Of a stretch of DNA of 64,000 nt, positions 52,589-61,294 are shown piece after piece. The DNA is taken from the NCBI RefSeq assembly GCF_013030985.1, contig NZ_WPYP01000014.1:49786-113785 (forward strand), in the 5' to 3' direction. Under the pieces are notes generated by a model, which was not told the origin of the DNA, did no database searches, and saw only the letters and a program-made list of their open reading frames with translations. The stretch's first letter is position 1; each line of letters starts with the position of its first letter. This stretch comes from Ruegeria arenilitoris. Its GTDB lineage: Bacteria; Pseudomonadota; Alphaproteobacteria; Rhodobacterales; Rhodobacteraceae. A program made the translations under genes and the position numbers.

Positions 52589-52685
52589 CATAGCGGGCTA
52601 TACAATATCTATATAGCCTGCTATACACATGTTGGCAATGAGTCGTTTCCGAGTCGGCTCACCTATATAAATATAGCCGACTATG
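52589..52685. promoter_or_regulatory. Three MarR-type operators in divergent promoter
   Basis: CATAGC-GG-GCTATA (52589-52602), TATAGC-CT-GCTATA (52612-52625, perfect) and TATAGC-CG-ACTATG (52672-52685) match YATAGCnnGCTATR. The first two are 23 bp apart and close to the second marR; the third is just upstream of the plus-strand operon. They probably control both marR and the redox operon. Confidence 0.7.
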
Positions 52686-52716
52686 CAGTCGCGCTGGAAA
52701 GAAAAGGAGACGTCTT

Positions 52717-52800
52717 GTGACCAGTATCTTCCATCCAACACCGGAAACAGGCGCCTGCTGCTTGCCCGGTCGATTGCAGTGCCCGGGGGCAAAACCATGA
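52717..52800 (+). CDS. Leader mini-ORF, 27 aa, translationally coupled
   Basis: GTG start with a strong AAGGAG seven bases upstream. The peptide has three Cys (TGACCLPGRLQCPG) and several Pro, and ends with TGA that overlaps the next ATG as ATGA. The downstream gene itself has only a poor ribosome-binding site, so its translation may depend on this mini-ORF. An alternative is a longer in-frame start of the main gene at 52683. Confidence 0.5.
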   Translation: MTSIFHPTPETGACCLPGRLQCPGAKP

Positions 52801-53288
52801 CTTTCACGATCGCAAACCCACCCCGGGTTACGCCCACTCTCGCTCAGCGAGCGGCAGAAGGGGTAACCGTTGTCGCCTCGGGCATGTTCACCGGCGTTAT
52901 GCTGTTCATCGGGATCACATTGGGAGGGTTCTATCAAAGCCTGCCCGCACAGCGGTTCCTCGACTGGTTTGCCACGAACAATGGCTTCATCCAGGACACG
53001 ATTCCCCTGGTCGCCTTGCCAACGCTTCTTGGAACCATTCTGTGCACCGTGCTGTTTTGGCGCTTTCCGGCGCGCAAGTGGTGGCTGGCGGCCCTGCTGT
53101 CCTGGCTTGTCATTGCGGTGCTGACCTTCGGGTTCTTCGTTCCGACAAATGCGGCATTTGCCTCTGGGACAGCGCCGGTCACCGAGGTCACTGAAACCCT
53201 TGCCCTCTGGCTGCAAATTCACTGGATCCGGATCGTTTTCGGCGTGCTCGGAACCACCTTTGCCTACCTAGCCGTGAGCCGGGCCTGA
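52797..53288 (+). CDS. Four-helix membrane protein (DUF1772/anthrone-oxygenase-like)
   Basis: 163 aa from MTFTIANPPRVTPT. Four transmembrane helices: VVASGMFTGVMLFIGITLGGF in part, IPLVALPTLLGTILCTVLFW, WLAALLSWLVIAVLTFGFF, and WIRIVFGVLGTTFAYLAV. The small four-helix layout with GFYQSLPA...TNAAFASG resembles DUF1772, a family related to anthrone oxygenases and quinone-modifying proteins; this is a pattern-based call. First large gene of the MarR-controlled operon. Confidence 0.55.
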   Translation: MTFTIANPPRVTPTLAQRAAEGVTVVASGMFTGVMLFIGITLGGFYQSLPAQRFLDWFATNNGFIQDTIPLVALPTLLGTILCTVLFWRFPARKWWLAALLSWLVIAVLTFGFFVPTNAAFASGTAPVTEVTETLALWLQIHWIRIVFGVLGTTFAYLAVSRA

Positions 53289-53326
53289 GCAACCTCAATT
53301 CCCACCTAATGAAAGAGAGAAGACCC

Positions 53327-53716
53327 ATGAAACGAGCCCTGATCCTGACTGTTGCAATCGTTATCGCCTCGGCTGCGAACGCCGAACCCGGGTTCAAAAC
53401 CATAAAAACAGCCAAGGCGACCCTGACCGGCGCACCCGCCGAACTCCTGGAGACCTGCATCGGCGAGCCTGCAGCTGTGGTCGCCCAAGAGGGTCAGAAG
53501 ATAGTCGCTTACAGCTCGGTGCAAGAGCGCGATGCAGATGGCCGGACGATGCCCACGCCGGGTGCAGCAGACGCCCCCAAGGCCTGCATCTTCACCTTCA
53601 CCATTAAGGACGGCGTGATCACCGTCGTTGACAGCAAGAACCGCGCCGGATGGGGCGGGGGCAGCATCACCAAATGCGCGGACCTCGTGAAGGCCTGCAC
53701 CAGCAAAGAGAAATAG
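53327..53716 (+). CDS. Secreted protein with four cysteines
   Basis: 129 aa from MKRALILTVAIVIASAANAEPG, a clear signal peptide. The mature part has LTGAPAELLETCIGEPAAV, a pattern resembling the BamE/OmlA-like periplasmic fold, and four Cys that may pair as two disulfides (ETCIG, KACIF, TKCAD, KACTS). Function unknown. Located 38 bp after the four-helix gene and 12 bp before the cytochrome c gene. Confidence 0.6.
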   Translation: MKRALILTVAIVIASAANAEPGFKTIKTAKATLTGAPAELLETCIGEPAAVVAQEGQKIVAYSSVQERDADGRTMPTPGAADAPKACIFTFTIKDGVITVVDSKNRAGWGGGSITKCADLVKACTSKEK

Positions 53717-53728
53717 GAGGATCATCCA

Positions 53729-54064
53729 ATGAAAAACCGGATCACCACAGTGTTTCGCGAAACCACCCCGGCCATCGCCCTGGTGCTGATGGCGGCCACT
53801 TCTGCCCAGGCGGGCAGCGTCGACACGTTCAATTCTGTGTGCGCCGAGTGCCATACCGGCGGTTTCAAGGGCTTCATGTCCGGTGCTCCGAATGTCAGAA
53901 AACCAGCCTCCTGGCAGAAATTCCTGGAACGGGATTCCGAAGACCGGATGCGCGAAATCGTCCTGCGCGGCACCAAGGACCACAAGGCCAAGGGCGGCTG
54001 CACGACCTGTACGGATCAACAGATCATCGAGGTTCTCGACTATCTCCTGGAACGCGTGAGGTAA
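53729..54064 (+). CDS. Small c-type cytochrome, class I-like
   Basis: 111 aa with a signal peptide (TPAIALVLMAATSAQAG). The heme-binding motif is CAECH (residues 38-42), and Met residues in FKGFMSG and EDRMREIV are possible axial ligands. A second Cys pair (GGCTTCTD) lies in the C-terminal half without His, so it is not a second heme site. A periplasmic electron carrier. Overlap-free, two bases before cytochrome b561. Confidence 0.82.
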   Translation: MKNRITTVFRETTPAIALVLMAATSAQAGSVDTFNSVCAECHTGGFKGFMSGAPNVRKPASWQKFLERDSEDRMREIVLRGTKDHKAKGGCTTCTDQQIIEVLDYLLERVR

Positions 54065-54066
54065 CC

Positions 54067-54570
54067 ATGGAACGCTATCATCCTTCTCTCGTCACCTTGC
54101 ACTGGCTGATGGCTGTGCTGATTGTCGTGGCCTTGCTGTCCGGAGGCTTCGTGCCTCTGGACTTTCACCTGGCAAGCGGAATGCTCATTGCCGGTTTGTT
54201 CCTGTTTCGGATCATCTCGAGGCTGGCAACTCGGGCGGTTCAGCCACACGCCGAACAGACCGGAATACAAGCTCGGATCGCGCGCTGGATGCACTTCGCG
54301 CTCTACGGGTTGATTGCTGCCGTTGTCGCCTCTGGCCTGGGCATGGCGATCGATGCGAACCTGTTCCAGGTGGTGCAAAGCAACGCACAACTGCCTGCCG
54401 GCTTCGCCGAAAGCCCCATGCATGCGGCCCACGCGCTGCTCACCAAGCTGCTGCTGGTTGCGGTTGCGGGACATGCACTTGCCGCCCTGTGGCATCAGTT
54501 CATTCAGCGGGACCATTTGTTATCGCGGATGTGGTTTTCCAAGCGCCGTGAACGAATGGCTGGGAAGTAA
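54067..54570 (+). CDS. Cytochrome b561
   Basis: 167 aa with four transmembrane helices. RYHPSLVTLHWLMAVLIVVAL (in part), VPLDFHLASGMLIAGLFLFRI, ARWMHFALYGLIAAVVASG and HAAHALLTKLLLVAVAGHALAA (in part) supply the His heme ligands of the bacterial b561 (YodB/CybB) family, which passes electrons from quinol. Last gene of the operon; it likely hands electrons to or from the preceding cytochrome c. Confidence 0.88.
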   Translation: MERYHPSLVTLHWLMAVLIVVALLSGGFVPLDFHLASGMLIAGLFLFRIISRLATRAVQPHAEQTGIQARIARWMHFALYGLIAAVVASGLGMAIDANLFQVVQSNAQLPAGFAESPMHAAHALLTKLLLVAVAGHALAALWHQFIQRDHLLSRMWFSKRRERMAGK

Positions 54571-54816
54571 CCTCATGCCTGAAGACTCGGCAGCCCAGAT
54601 CGAAACCCAACGCCAAAACGTCGGTGCCTTTTGATGTCTCCAGCGTGGATCGAAGGAGGCTACGATCTGGCGAACAGCTTTCTCCGAACCGACATTCGCC
54701 ATGAGCCATCCTTTCTCTGCATTTGCAAAGTCAGGTGCCACAAACGGCACAAGTGCGCAGGAGGAGATTACACTATTGGATTGCGAGCTTACTATGGGTT
54801 CCTTCTGCATAATTAC

Positions 54817-55152
54817 ATGATCGGAACCTTCAACCGCGATGGGTACAGCGTCAAAAAAGTGAATGATGCTGTGTATGAGGCGGTTGCAGAAGAAGAATTC
54901 AGTGGAGAGGCGTTCTGGTGCGTGGCGGGCTCCTACGCTCAGATTGACTTAAAAGCGTCTCCGAATGCCAAGGTCTATGTCGTTCGGTGCTTTGGGCCCA
55001 GCGAAACAACTGACCGTCGGACGGCTGTCCAATTTACCCTGGACCCGCAAAAGGCAGGCGTCACACCTTCGGAGGGGACAGATGACGTGAATGAACTGTC
55101 CATAGGCGAACATATGGCGGTCGATGTCGCACGGAGCCACTGTGAGCGATAA
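54817..55152 (+). CDS. Hypothetical protein
   Basis: 111 aa from MIGTFNRDGYSVKKVN; the frame is open further upstream to 54631 but that part is Cys/His/Arg-rich and looks non-coding. FWCVAGSYAQIDLKASPNAK and VYVVRCFGPSETTDRR suggest a small beta-rich protein. No family recognised. May be a truncated gene. Confidence 0.4.
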   Translation: MIGTFNRDGYSVKKVNDAVYEAVAEEEFSGEAFWCVAGSYAQIDLKASPNAKVYVVRCFGPSETTDRRTAVQFTLDPQKAGVTPSEGTDDVNELSIGEHMAVDVARSHCER

Positions 55153-55357
55153 AGTTGGTATTTTGACCATCACCTTCAAAGAATAACCGCAAAAAAGTAT
55201 TCAGGCAGGTTCGAGTTTTCTCGCCTCTTAGTCGAACAGATTTATCGGACTTTGGCCGCGCAAATGCGCAGCCTCCGTTGTACTTCGATGCCGGCTGCGA
55301 TGACGTCTCGCCTGGGCTGCCGCTGCTCGATAGTTGCGCCAAAACAAGAGCACAAAA

Positions 55358-56116
55358 CTATTGCCCGATAAGAACTCCAACGCGTGACAGCGCAACCGGC
55401 TCAAGGGCTCCGGGAGGCGAATAGGGATTTGCGAATGAGTAAATAAGGAACAACGTAATTCCGTTGTAAACGCCAAACAGAGCCACGAATACAATATTCA
55501 GACTCGATGGCGCGAAGGCAAAAAAGCTGATGGAGATTATGACAAGACCGGCAATGGCGGCGAACCAAAAAGGCGCCTGGTTTGAACGATTTGCAATGTT
55601 GATCCGCTTGCTGCGAATTTGGTCCAGTTCCCGTGCGTTTGCCACCAAGCTGTCATGCAGACGCTTCTGAACGGCGGTATCTGATGTCAGAATGAGGGAG
55701 CCCTGATACACTTGCAACCAGGCGGCCCGTCCGGCGTCAGCAGAGCCATCTGCGGCCGCAAGATCCGGCCATTCCTGAGTCACTACCACATCAATGTAGT
55801 CTTTGGCTCCTGCGATAATGTCCTCGCTCCCGTCCCCGGCATGCAACTTTGCGTCAGTGACAATTTGCATAATGGTGTCAGCTTCGGAGCCCAGATCACT
55901 CTGCAAACTCCGGTAGTCCAGAGCAAGTTGCGCAAAGACCAGACCAAGGATCAAAGCGTGTATCGCCGACACCCGGCTTAGAATTGAACCAGAAAGCTCC
56001 TTGGTTACGGAATCTGGCTCGGGCCCTACCAACCAGTGAGATATGTGATAAACGAGCAGGATCGCAATTACCGTGCCCGAGATAATGACAATTGCAGTTA
56101 AAAGTGTCTCATTCAT
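55358..56116 (-). CDS. DUF4239 (bestrophin-like) membrane protein
   Basis: 252 aa. Two N-terminal transmembrane helices (ILLVYHISHWLV region; ILSRVSAIHALILGLVFAQLAL) and two C-terminal ones (AAIAGLVIISISFFAFAPSS; VFVALFGVYNGITLFLIYSF in part) flank a periplasmic helical domain with ARELDQIRSKRINIANR. This layout matches DUF4239, which is bestrophin-like; ion transport is possible but unproven. Separated by about 170 bp from the MscS gene upstream. Confidence 0.7.
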   Translation of the reverse strand: MNETLLTAIVIISGTVIAILLVYHISHWLVGPEPDSVTKELSGSILSRVSAIHALILGLVFAQLALDYRSLQSDLGSEADTIMQIVTDAKLHAGDGSEDIIAGAKDYIDVVVTQEWPDLAAADGSADAGRAAWLQVYQGSLILTSDTAVQKRLHDSLVANARELDQIRSKRINIANRSNQAPFWFAAIAGLVIISISFFAFAPSSLNIVFVALFGVYNGITLFLIYSFANPYSPPGALEPVALSRVGVLIGQ

Positions 56117-56289
56117 TCGAAATCACTCATTTTTTTTTAGGCCGTCAAACGGTAAAGGAACACTTCAGCTTTTACCCTTATTAACTCGGGACGCTGAGAA
56201 AACTGCCAATCATTTGCATTCATCATTCAACCTTTCGGGTGTATTTATCCAAATGTGTAAACTGGACCAGGCGATGCGGTTTCCTGCAT

Positions 56290-57252
56290 CTACGCTTCTT
56301 GCAGACTGTCCTCATCATCGGCTGCGGCAAAGTGGTCCGCTGACGTTTCAACTTTGACTGATCGTTTGGCAAACTCGATGCCGTTTGCCTCAAGCTCCGC
56401 TTTCAGACGCCTGTAGATTTCCTGTCGGGCATAAAACTGTTCACCGGGAACCGAGGTGAACTTAAGCCGCACGGTCAGACCGTAAAGATCTATGTCATAG
56501 ATACCCTGGGACTTCAGTGGTGTTATCATGGTCGGGCCAATAATTGGGTCCTGCATGAATTCGGCTGAAATCTGTTTGACGATCCGTTTGACTTTCATGA
56601 TGTCAGTATCATGCGGTAACTGAAAAGCCATTTTGGTGATCACCCAGTCCCGGCTCAGGTTCGAAACAGAGTCTATGGTTCCGTACGGTACCGTTTGTAG
56701 CGCGCCCCTGTGATGTCGGATTTGCAGAGAACGCAGGGAAATACGTTCCACGGTGCCCCGCTTATTTCCCAATTCAACATATTCGCCGATACGGAACGCA
56801 TCATCAGCGATATAGAATATTCCGGCCAGAATATCCTTCAGCAGGCTTTGCGCTCCCATGCCCAGCACAAGCCCAAGCACGCCTGCTCCTGCCAGCATGG
56901 GCCCGACATTGATGCCCAGTTCCGACATCACAACCAAAACTGAAATAATAAAAATGAAGGTGATCAACAGAGCGCGGATCAACGGCAAGACACTCAGAGC
57001 TCTTGACGATGAATGAGACGCTTCTTCTTCTCCATGCGATTCAGGTATCTGTGATATAAGATAACGGCGCAATACGCCGGTCAGCACCAATGCTGAGATG
57101 CTGCCCAGAACCAGCACAATCAGTACTTTGGCGGTCGACGTGAGTTCCTTTGTCGTACTGTCAATCAATATGTCGTCGAAGACGACCTCAACTATAACAA
57201 ACACAATTGATAGGACCGCGACGATCATCCAGTGTTTTCTGTCGTTTTTCAC
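56290..57252 (-). CDS. MscS-family mechanosensitive channel
   Basis: 320 aa with four to five transmembrane helices. The pore helix is GPMLAGAGVLGLVLGMGAQS LLKDI (Gly/Ala-rich TM3), followed by the beta domain YVELGNKRGTVERISLRSLQ and VPYGTIDSVSNLSRDW. This matches MscS-like channels that relieve hypo-osmotic stress. Monocistronic in appearance. Confidence 0.9.
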   Translation of the reverse strand: MKNDRKHWMIVAVLSIVFVIVEVVFDDILIDSTTKELTSTAKVLIVLVLGSISALVLTGVLRRYLISQIPESHGEEEASHSSSRALSVLPLIRALLITFIFIISVLVVMSELGINVGPMLAGAGVLGLVLGMGAQSLLKDILAGIFYIADDAFRIGEYVELGNKRGTVERISLRSLQIRHHRGALQTVPYGTIDSVSNLSRDWVITKMAFQLPHDTDIMKVKRIVKQISAEFMQDPIIGPTMITPLKSQGIYDIDLYGLTVRLKFTSVPGEQFYARQEIYRRLKAELEANGIEFAKRSVKVETSADHFAAADDEDSLQEA

Positions 57253-57344
57253 CTGAGCCCCCTTTTAACTGAGTACAGGGTAAATTTCCGGTTCTTATTC
57301 CTCAGATCGCGGAGCGGACCGTCACAGCCCCGGCCAAGTTGCAC

Positions 57345-58157
57345 TTATTTCGGAAACAGAAACGTGACCTGGAAACGGGCACCCCATCCATCTGGCCCTC
57401 CGTCCGGAGCATCCGCCCAATAGCGCGCGCCAAGACCAAACTGGACTGGTTGCTTGCCCAGTTTCACGACCTGAGAGACGACAAAATTTATCGGGATGGA
57501 CCACTCTTCGGCCTCCCAGTCATAGGTGCTCTCTGTGTCGAGCGTGAATGTCGTTGCCTTGGGCGTTGTGTAAGCCACAAACGGTTGAAGGAAGGTCGCG
57601 GATTGTTTGCCGTATTTTGAATCGCCGCTGACGGACCAAATGTGGTTGGCTAGACCGCCAACTGTCCAGGGTCCTTCTTGCTTGAGGACAACCGCAGTCG
57701 GACCAATCCCCCATTGGTCCGGAGAAATGTCATCAGACGCGGTTGGCAACTGGATCACCGGCCCCACGCCCCAGACTATTCCGTTTGAAGTTGGTTTCTT
57801 AGGGGAAAAGAAGAAGCTCTGAATTATATTCCCGATACCAGTTTGTGAGCCAGATCCCGGCCTGATGTCATCCTGGTTTACCAGGGGAATGATCGTACGC
57901 GAAATGACGTTCCAGTCCGGGCTGATCGAGATTGGAATAACAGGTTGAATGTTGACGAAGCCCTTGCTGCCGGATCCATCTCCATACCCATCATCATAAT
58001 TGAATTGAAACGGTACGCTGATGAGATCGGCAATTGGATTGGAGAGTTTTTTCGCGAGATCTGCGCTCCCGCCACCAGACGAGCTTTTATCTGCCTGCGC
58101 TTGTGCACTCGCCGGAAGGGCAAGAGCGAAAGTCAAAATCAATGCGCTACGTAGCAT
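57345..58157 (-). CDS. Outer-membrane beta-barrel (transporter-like) protein
   Basis: 270 aa with a signal peptide (LILTFALALPASAQAQ). Alternating hydrophobic strands (GFVNIQPVIPISISPDWNVIS in part, GVGPVIQLPTASDD, FVAYTTPKATTFTLDTEST) and the terminal FQVTFLFPK, ending in an aromatic-x-x-Lys, fit an outer-membrane barrel of the neuromedin-U / transporter-like family often found beside DUF1254 genes. Confidence 0.7.
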   Translation of the reverse strand: MLRSALILTFALALPASAQAQADKSSSGGGSADLAKKLSNPIADLISVPFQFNYDDGYGDGSGSKGFVNIQPVIPISISPDWNVISRTIIPLVNQDDIRPGSGSQTGIGNIIQSFFFSPKKPTSNGIVWGVGPVIQLPTASDDISPDQWGIGPTAVVLKQEGPWTVGGLANHIWSVSGDSKYGKQSATFLQPFVAYTTPKATTFTLDTESTYDWEAEEWSIPINFVVSQVVKLGKQPVQFGLGARYWADAPDGGPDGWGARFQVTFLFPK

Positions 58158-58271
58158 GTTGTCATCCTCAAAACTGGTCAGGTCAATTTCTTGATCCGCG
58201 CTGGCGAAACCTCTTTTTCAAAGTTCTGTTCATCTGACAGGCCTGTGCTTTCGTGCACCTGGGTTCTTGGG

Positions 58272-59015
58272 CTAAAACTGATAGGTGGCGCCAAAGACCG
58301 GGCCTGACTGGCTGAACCTAAAGTCATTTCCATCAATCTTGTGATCGACGGTGATGTATCTGTACCCACCCCGGAGTAACCACCTGTCATTGAGCGCATA
58401 ATCGGCTGTCAGCAAAACCTGCCAGGTTTCATTTCCACTGCTGAAACCGCCGTAATCCACGAATGCAGTCCCGGCCCATCGATCAGACATCCTGAATTGG
58501 GCACGGGCACCTATGACCGGATCTATCCAGTTGTCATCAACGGAAGTCGACCGCTCCGATGCAACGCCGGGGTCCAGCACAAAGGTGGTCTTGGTGCCGA
58601 ACCACCGAAACCCGGCCGCGGCGTCCAGTTTCACATCGTCAGCTTCATAGACGCGATAGGCAACATATCCATTCAGAATTTGCGTTGTTGCCGTCGTGTT
58701 CACACCGGAAAATACTGGGCCCGGCGTCCCATCTGATGTCGAAAGGTCGGTATACATGTAGTCGGCCAGGATGCTCCAGCGACCGTTGCATGCGCTGAAC
58801 GCTCCCATGAATGCAAAATCCAGATCGCTCAGCGCGTCGCTGAAACTCAGGGTGCTTTCAACTTCGCCGAAACGCGTGTCCATCGATGTCTTTGTTTCGG
58901 CTGCAAACAGATAAATGGTTGCATCAAAGCTCCAGTCACTCTCTTGCGCCGCCAACGGCGTGCAGACCAGAGCAAAGCCGGTACAAAGCGCCAGTTTCTC
59001 TGGAAAACAGGTCAT
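58272..59015 (-). CDS. Outer-membrane beta-barrel protein
   Basis: 247 aa with a signal peptide (FALVCTPLAAQ). Strand pattern SFDATIYLFAAETKTSM, RWSILADYMYTDLS, VKLDAAAGFRWFGTKTTF, ALNDRWLLRGGYRYITVD and the terminal phenylalanine (FGATYQF) are typical of an 8- to 12-stranded barrel. Substrate unknown. About 115 bp upstream of the previous barrel gene on the same strand. Confidence 0.7.
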   Translation of the reverse strand: MTCFPEKLALCTGFALVCTPLAAQESDWSFDATIYLFAAETKTSMDTRFGEVESTLSFSDALSDLDFAFMGAFSACNGRWSILADYMYTDLSTSDGTPGPVFSGVNTTATTQILNGYVAYRVYEADDVKLDAAAGFRWFGTKTTFVLDPGVASERSTSVDDNWIDPVIGARAQFRMSDRWAGTAFVDYGGFSSGNETWQVLLTADYALNDRWLLRGGYRYITVDHKIDGNDFRFSQSGPVFGATYQF

Positions 59016-59155
59016 CTGGCCCTCCGTTTTTGATTAATGGTGAAGACCCGTGACGTGATTGGGGAAGAGTGTTGTGCGCTAGAGCGCTGACCCATCTCTG
59101 TTGGCGCCCCGGCGTTTCAGAAGTCACACCGGAGCGCTCACCCAATGTCACGCTC

Positions 59156-60553
59156 TTATTTCACGATTTCGGCCTTCGGCGCTTTCCAGGTCTTCATCTT
59201 TTCAAGATCGGGCTGGTAGATCCGCATGATGATGTCGATCCCAAGGTTTTCGCGATTGATCGGCAGCCAGTTCTCCGCCGGAACCCCGTCCGGCTGTTCG
59301 GCTGCGATGTGGATTTCAATGCCACCTTCCGCGTTCAGTTTCATGCCGGCGTTTTGACCAACGCTGTATTTGTCTTCTTTGTTCGGAATGAAATAGCCAT
59401 GTTCGGTGTCGTAAAGTGTGGCCGACCAAAATGCGATTGCCGGGGGCATCTCATCCTTGGTCATCTTGATGACATAGTCATGTTCGGCATTCATCGGTTT
59501 GCCACCTGTGGTGGTGATGCCCGGATACATCGCCTCGCTCGCGGGCTGGCCGAGTGGCCCGACAACGGATTGCAGGAACATTGTGTCGATATCAATCTTC
59601 CCTTTTGGCTGGAACACTTTGTAGAGGTAAGGCGCGACCTCTTTAGGTGAGTTCCAGATGTCGTTCTCATGGGCGTACATTTTGGCCGCAGTTTCCGCCA
59701 GGCGTTTGTAATCTAAGGTTTTCGGCGCGTTCGGATCGAAGTCCTTGCCCGGCTCGACCCCAACCTGCTTGAGCGCAGCCAGCGCTTCTTTGTCCATTTC
59801 ATATTTGTCTGGATCGAACGTGGTATAGTTGAACACCCATTGCATCACCTCCAGGAAGTTCTCTGCATAGACGTTTGCGTCAGTCGAGTACTTGGGTGTG
59901 TTCAGCGGTGTAACCGGTTTGGCGGGTTTGCCCTGAAATTCCGACAGAGTTTGCAGTTTCACGGCGTTGATCGCTGCCATGTTTGCCTTGAATTTCGCGG
60001 GATCGTTCGCCTGCGGCATGACGCGCAAGAAGGCCATCCCAAACTCGCCCGACATTTCAAATATCTGGTCGACCCCTTTCACATCTTCACCGGAGTACCC
60101 GTCGGTTCGCTCGGAGTAATAGAGTATCTTGGTCGGTTTCTTGAAGTCACCTTTCGCTGTGGCAAGGGGAATATTGACGTAGTGATCCATCGCCGAGACC
60201 TCAAGCGACACGAACTTTGAGTCAAATGCCGGATATTCGATCACCACCGCATCGTCGCGCATGTCCAACATTGAAAGCACATAGAGCGTGTCGTTGTTGG
60301 GCCGCGGAAGGGCCCGAACAGACGCGTTGGCCAGACCTTTCGGGTAAGCCGTCTTGTTCCATCCGCCCGAGGCCAGCGGGTTTTTGGGGTCATCCACAAA
60401 ATTGTTGAGCGTATTGAACAGCGCAACGTACTGCGTGGAACGTTTGACAAGGTTTTCCAACTCTGCGTCGGTAAGTTGATCAGCTTTTGCCGGGGATGCG
60501 ACGGCAAGCCCAACAACGGCAGCCGAAACGATGCCTTTTATCAATCTGTTCAT
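59156..60553 (-). CDS. Secreted DUF1254/DUF1214 protein
   Basis: 465 aa with a signal peptide (GIVSAAVVGLAVASPAKAD). Residues about 60-180 match DUF1254 (RPNNDTLYVLSMLDMRDDAVVI, in parts; FVSLEVSAMDHYVN) and about 355-450 DUF1214 (AIAFWSATLYDTEHGYFIPN, NWLPINRENLGIDIIMRIYQPD in parts). These two-domain periplasmic proteins have no settled function. First gene of a minus-strand unit with the two barrel proteins, though gaps of over 100 bp leave the operon uncertain. Confidence 0.85.
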   Translation of the reverse strand: MNRLIKGIVSAAVVGLAVASPAKADQLTDAELENLVKRSTQYVALFNTLNNFVDDPKNPLASGGWNKTAYPKGLANASVRALPRPNNDTLYVLSMLDMRDDAVVIEYPAFDSKFVSLEVSAMDHYVNIPLATAKGDFKKPTKILYYSERTDGYSGEDVKGVDQIFEMSGEFGMAFLRVMPQANDPAKFKANMAAINAVKLQTLSEFQGKPAKPVTPLNTPKYSTDANVYAENFLEVMQWVFNYTTFDPDKYEMDKEALAALKQVGVEPGKDFDPNAPKTLDYKRLAETAAKMYAHENDIWNSPKEVAPYLYKVFQPKGKIDIDTMFLQSVVGPLGQPASEAMYPGITTTGGKPMNAEHDYVIKMTKDEMPPAIAFWSATLYDTEHGYFIPNKEDKYSVGQNAGMKLNAEGGIEIHIAAEQPDGVPAENWLPINRENLGIDIIMRIYQPDLEKMKTWKAPKAEIVK

Positions 60554-60773
60554 AATGCCCTCCGAATAAGTATGGATGTCGAATTATTTGTAATGGGTGG
60601 TTCAGGCGCAGCCCCTGTTGTTACTCGTCCGCTTTGAAATGGTGCAGCAACAAGCGTGTGCGTGTTCAAATCAAACATCCAGCGACAACGTTGAAAGCTC
60701 TCCACGTTGCCAGGATGAAATCACGTTCAGTTCGGGATTTCTGACCATTTCGCGCCACTTCAGATCTAAGGCG

Positions 60774-61118
60774 TCACTTTTGAATGCGGCGCCTATAGAT
60801 AACCGGTGTTATCCCGTTCCAGCGTGCAAATGCCCGCGTAAAGCTGCTGGGGTTATTGTAGCCTAATCGCTCTGAGATCGACGCGATTGAAAGTTCAGAA
60901 TGAGCAAGCATGGTCAAAGCTGCACGGTTCAAAGACTGATCGCGCAAGTCCGAAAACGTGACACCCGAAGCGGCAAGATATCTCTGTAATGAGCGACGGC
61001 TCACTCTCAATTCATCCGCCGCGCGCTGGATTGTTGCCCGGCCGTCACGCGCCAGGGCATCCACCACATCCGAGATTGCAACAATATCGAGTGCTTTTCC
61101 TGCATTTGCCTGAAGCAT
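60774..61118 (-). CDS. AraC-type HTH domain protein (N-terminally truncated or standalone)
   Basis: 114 aa, containing only the C-terminal double helix-turn-helix of AraC regulators: IQRAADELRVSRRSLQRYL for the first and SISERLGYNNPSSFTRAFARW for the second. Ordinary relatives have an additional 220-residue ligand domain. No trace of it was seen upstream on this strand, where the divergent AraC gene lies 176 bp away. Either a natural stand-alone regulator or a fragment. Confidence 0.65.
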   Translation of the reverse strand: MLQANAGKALDIVAISDVVDALARDGRATIQRAADELRVSRRSLQRYLAASGVTFSDLRDQSLNRAALTMLAHSELSIASISERLGYNNPSSFTRAFARWNGITPVIYRRRIQK

Positions 61119-61294
61119 GGGTGTCTACCCCTGTGACCCTCCTTTTCTGAGTTGATTGTAACTTTTGGAGTTTCACATTGTCTGACCAAGATGCGCCGCC
61201 GCCCTCGGAGATTGCGATATGGCGCAAATTGTGCATAGATTTCAATGGCGTCGGGCAGCTATTTGCAAGAACTCAGCCAGAGAGGGTTTTCTGG

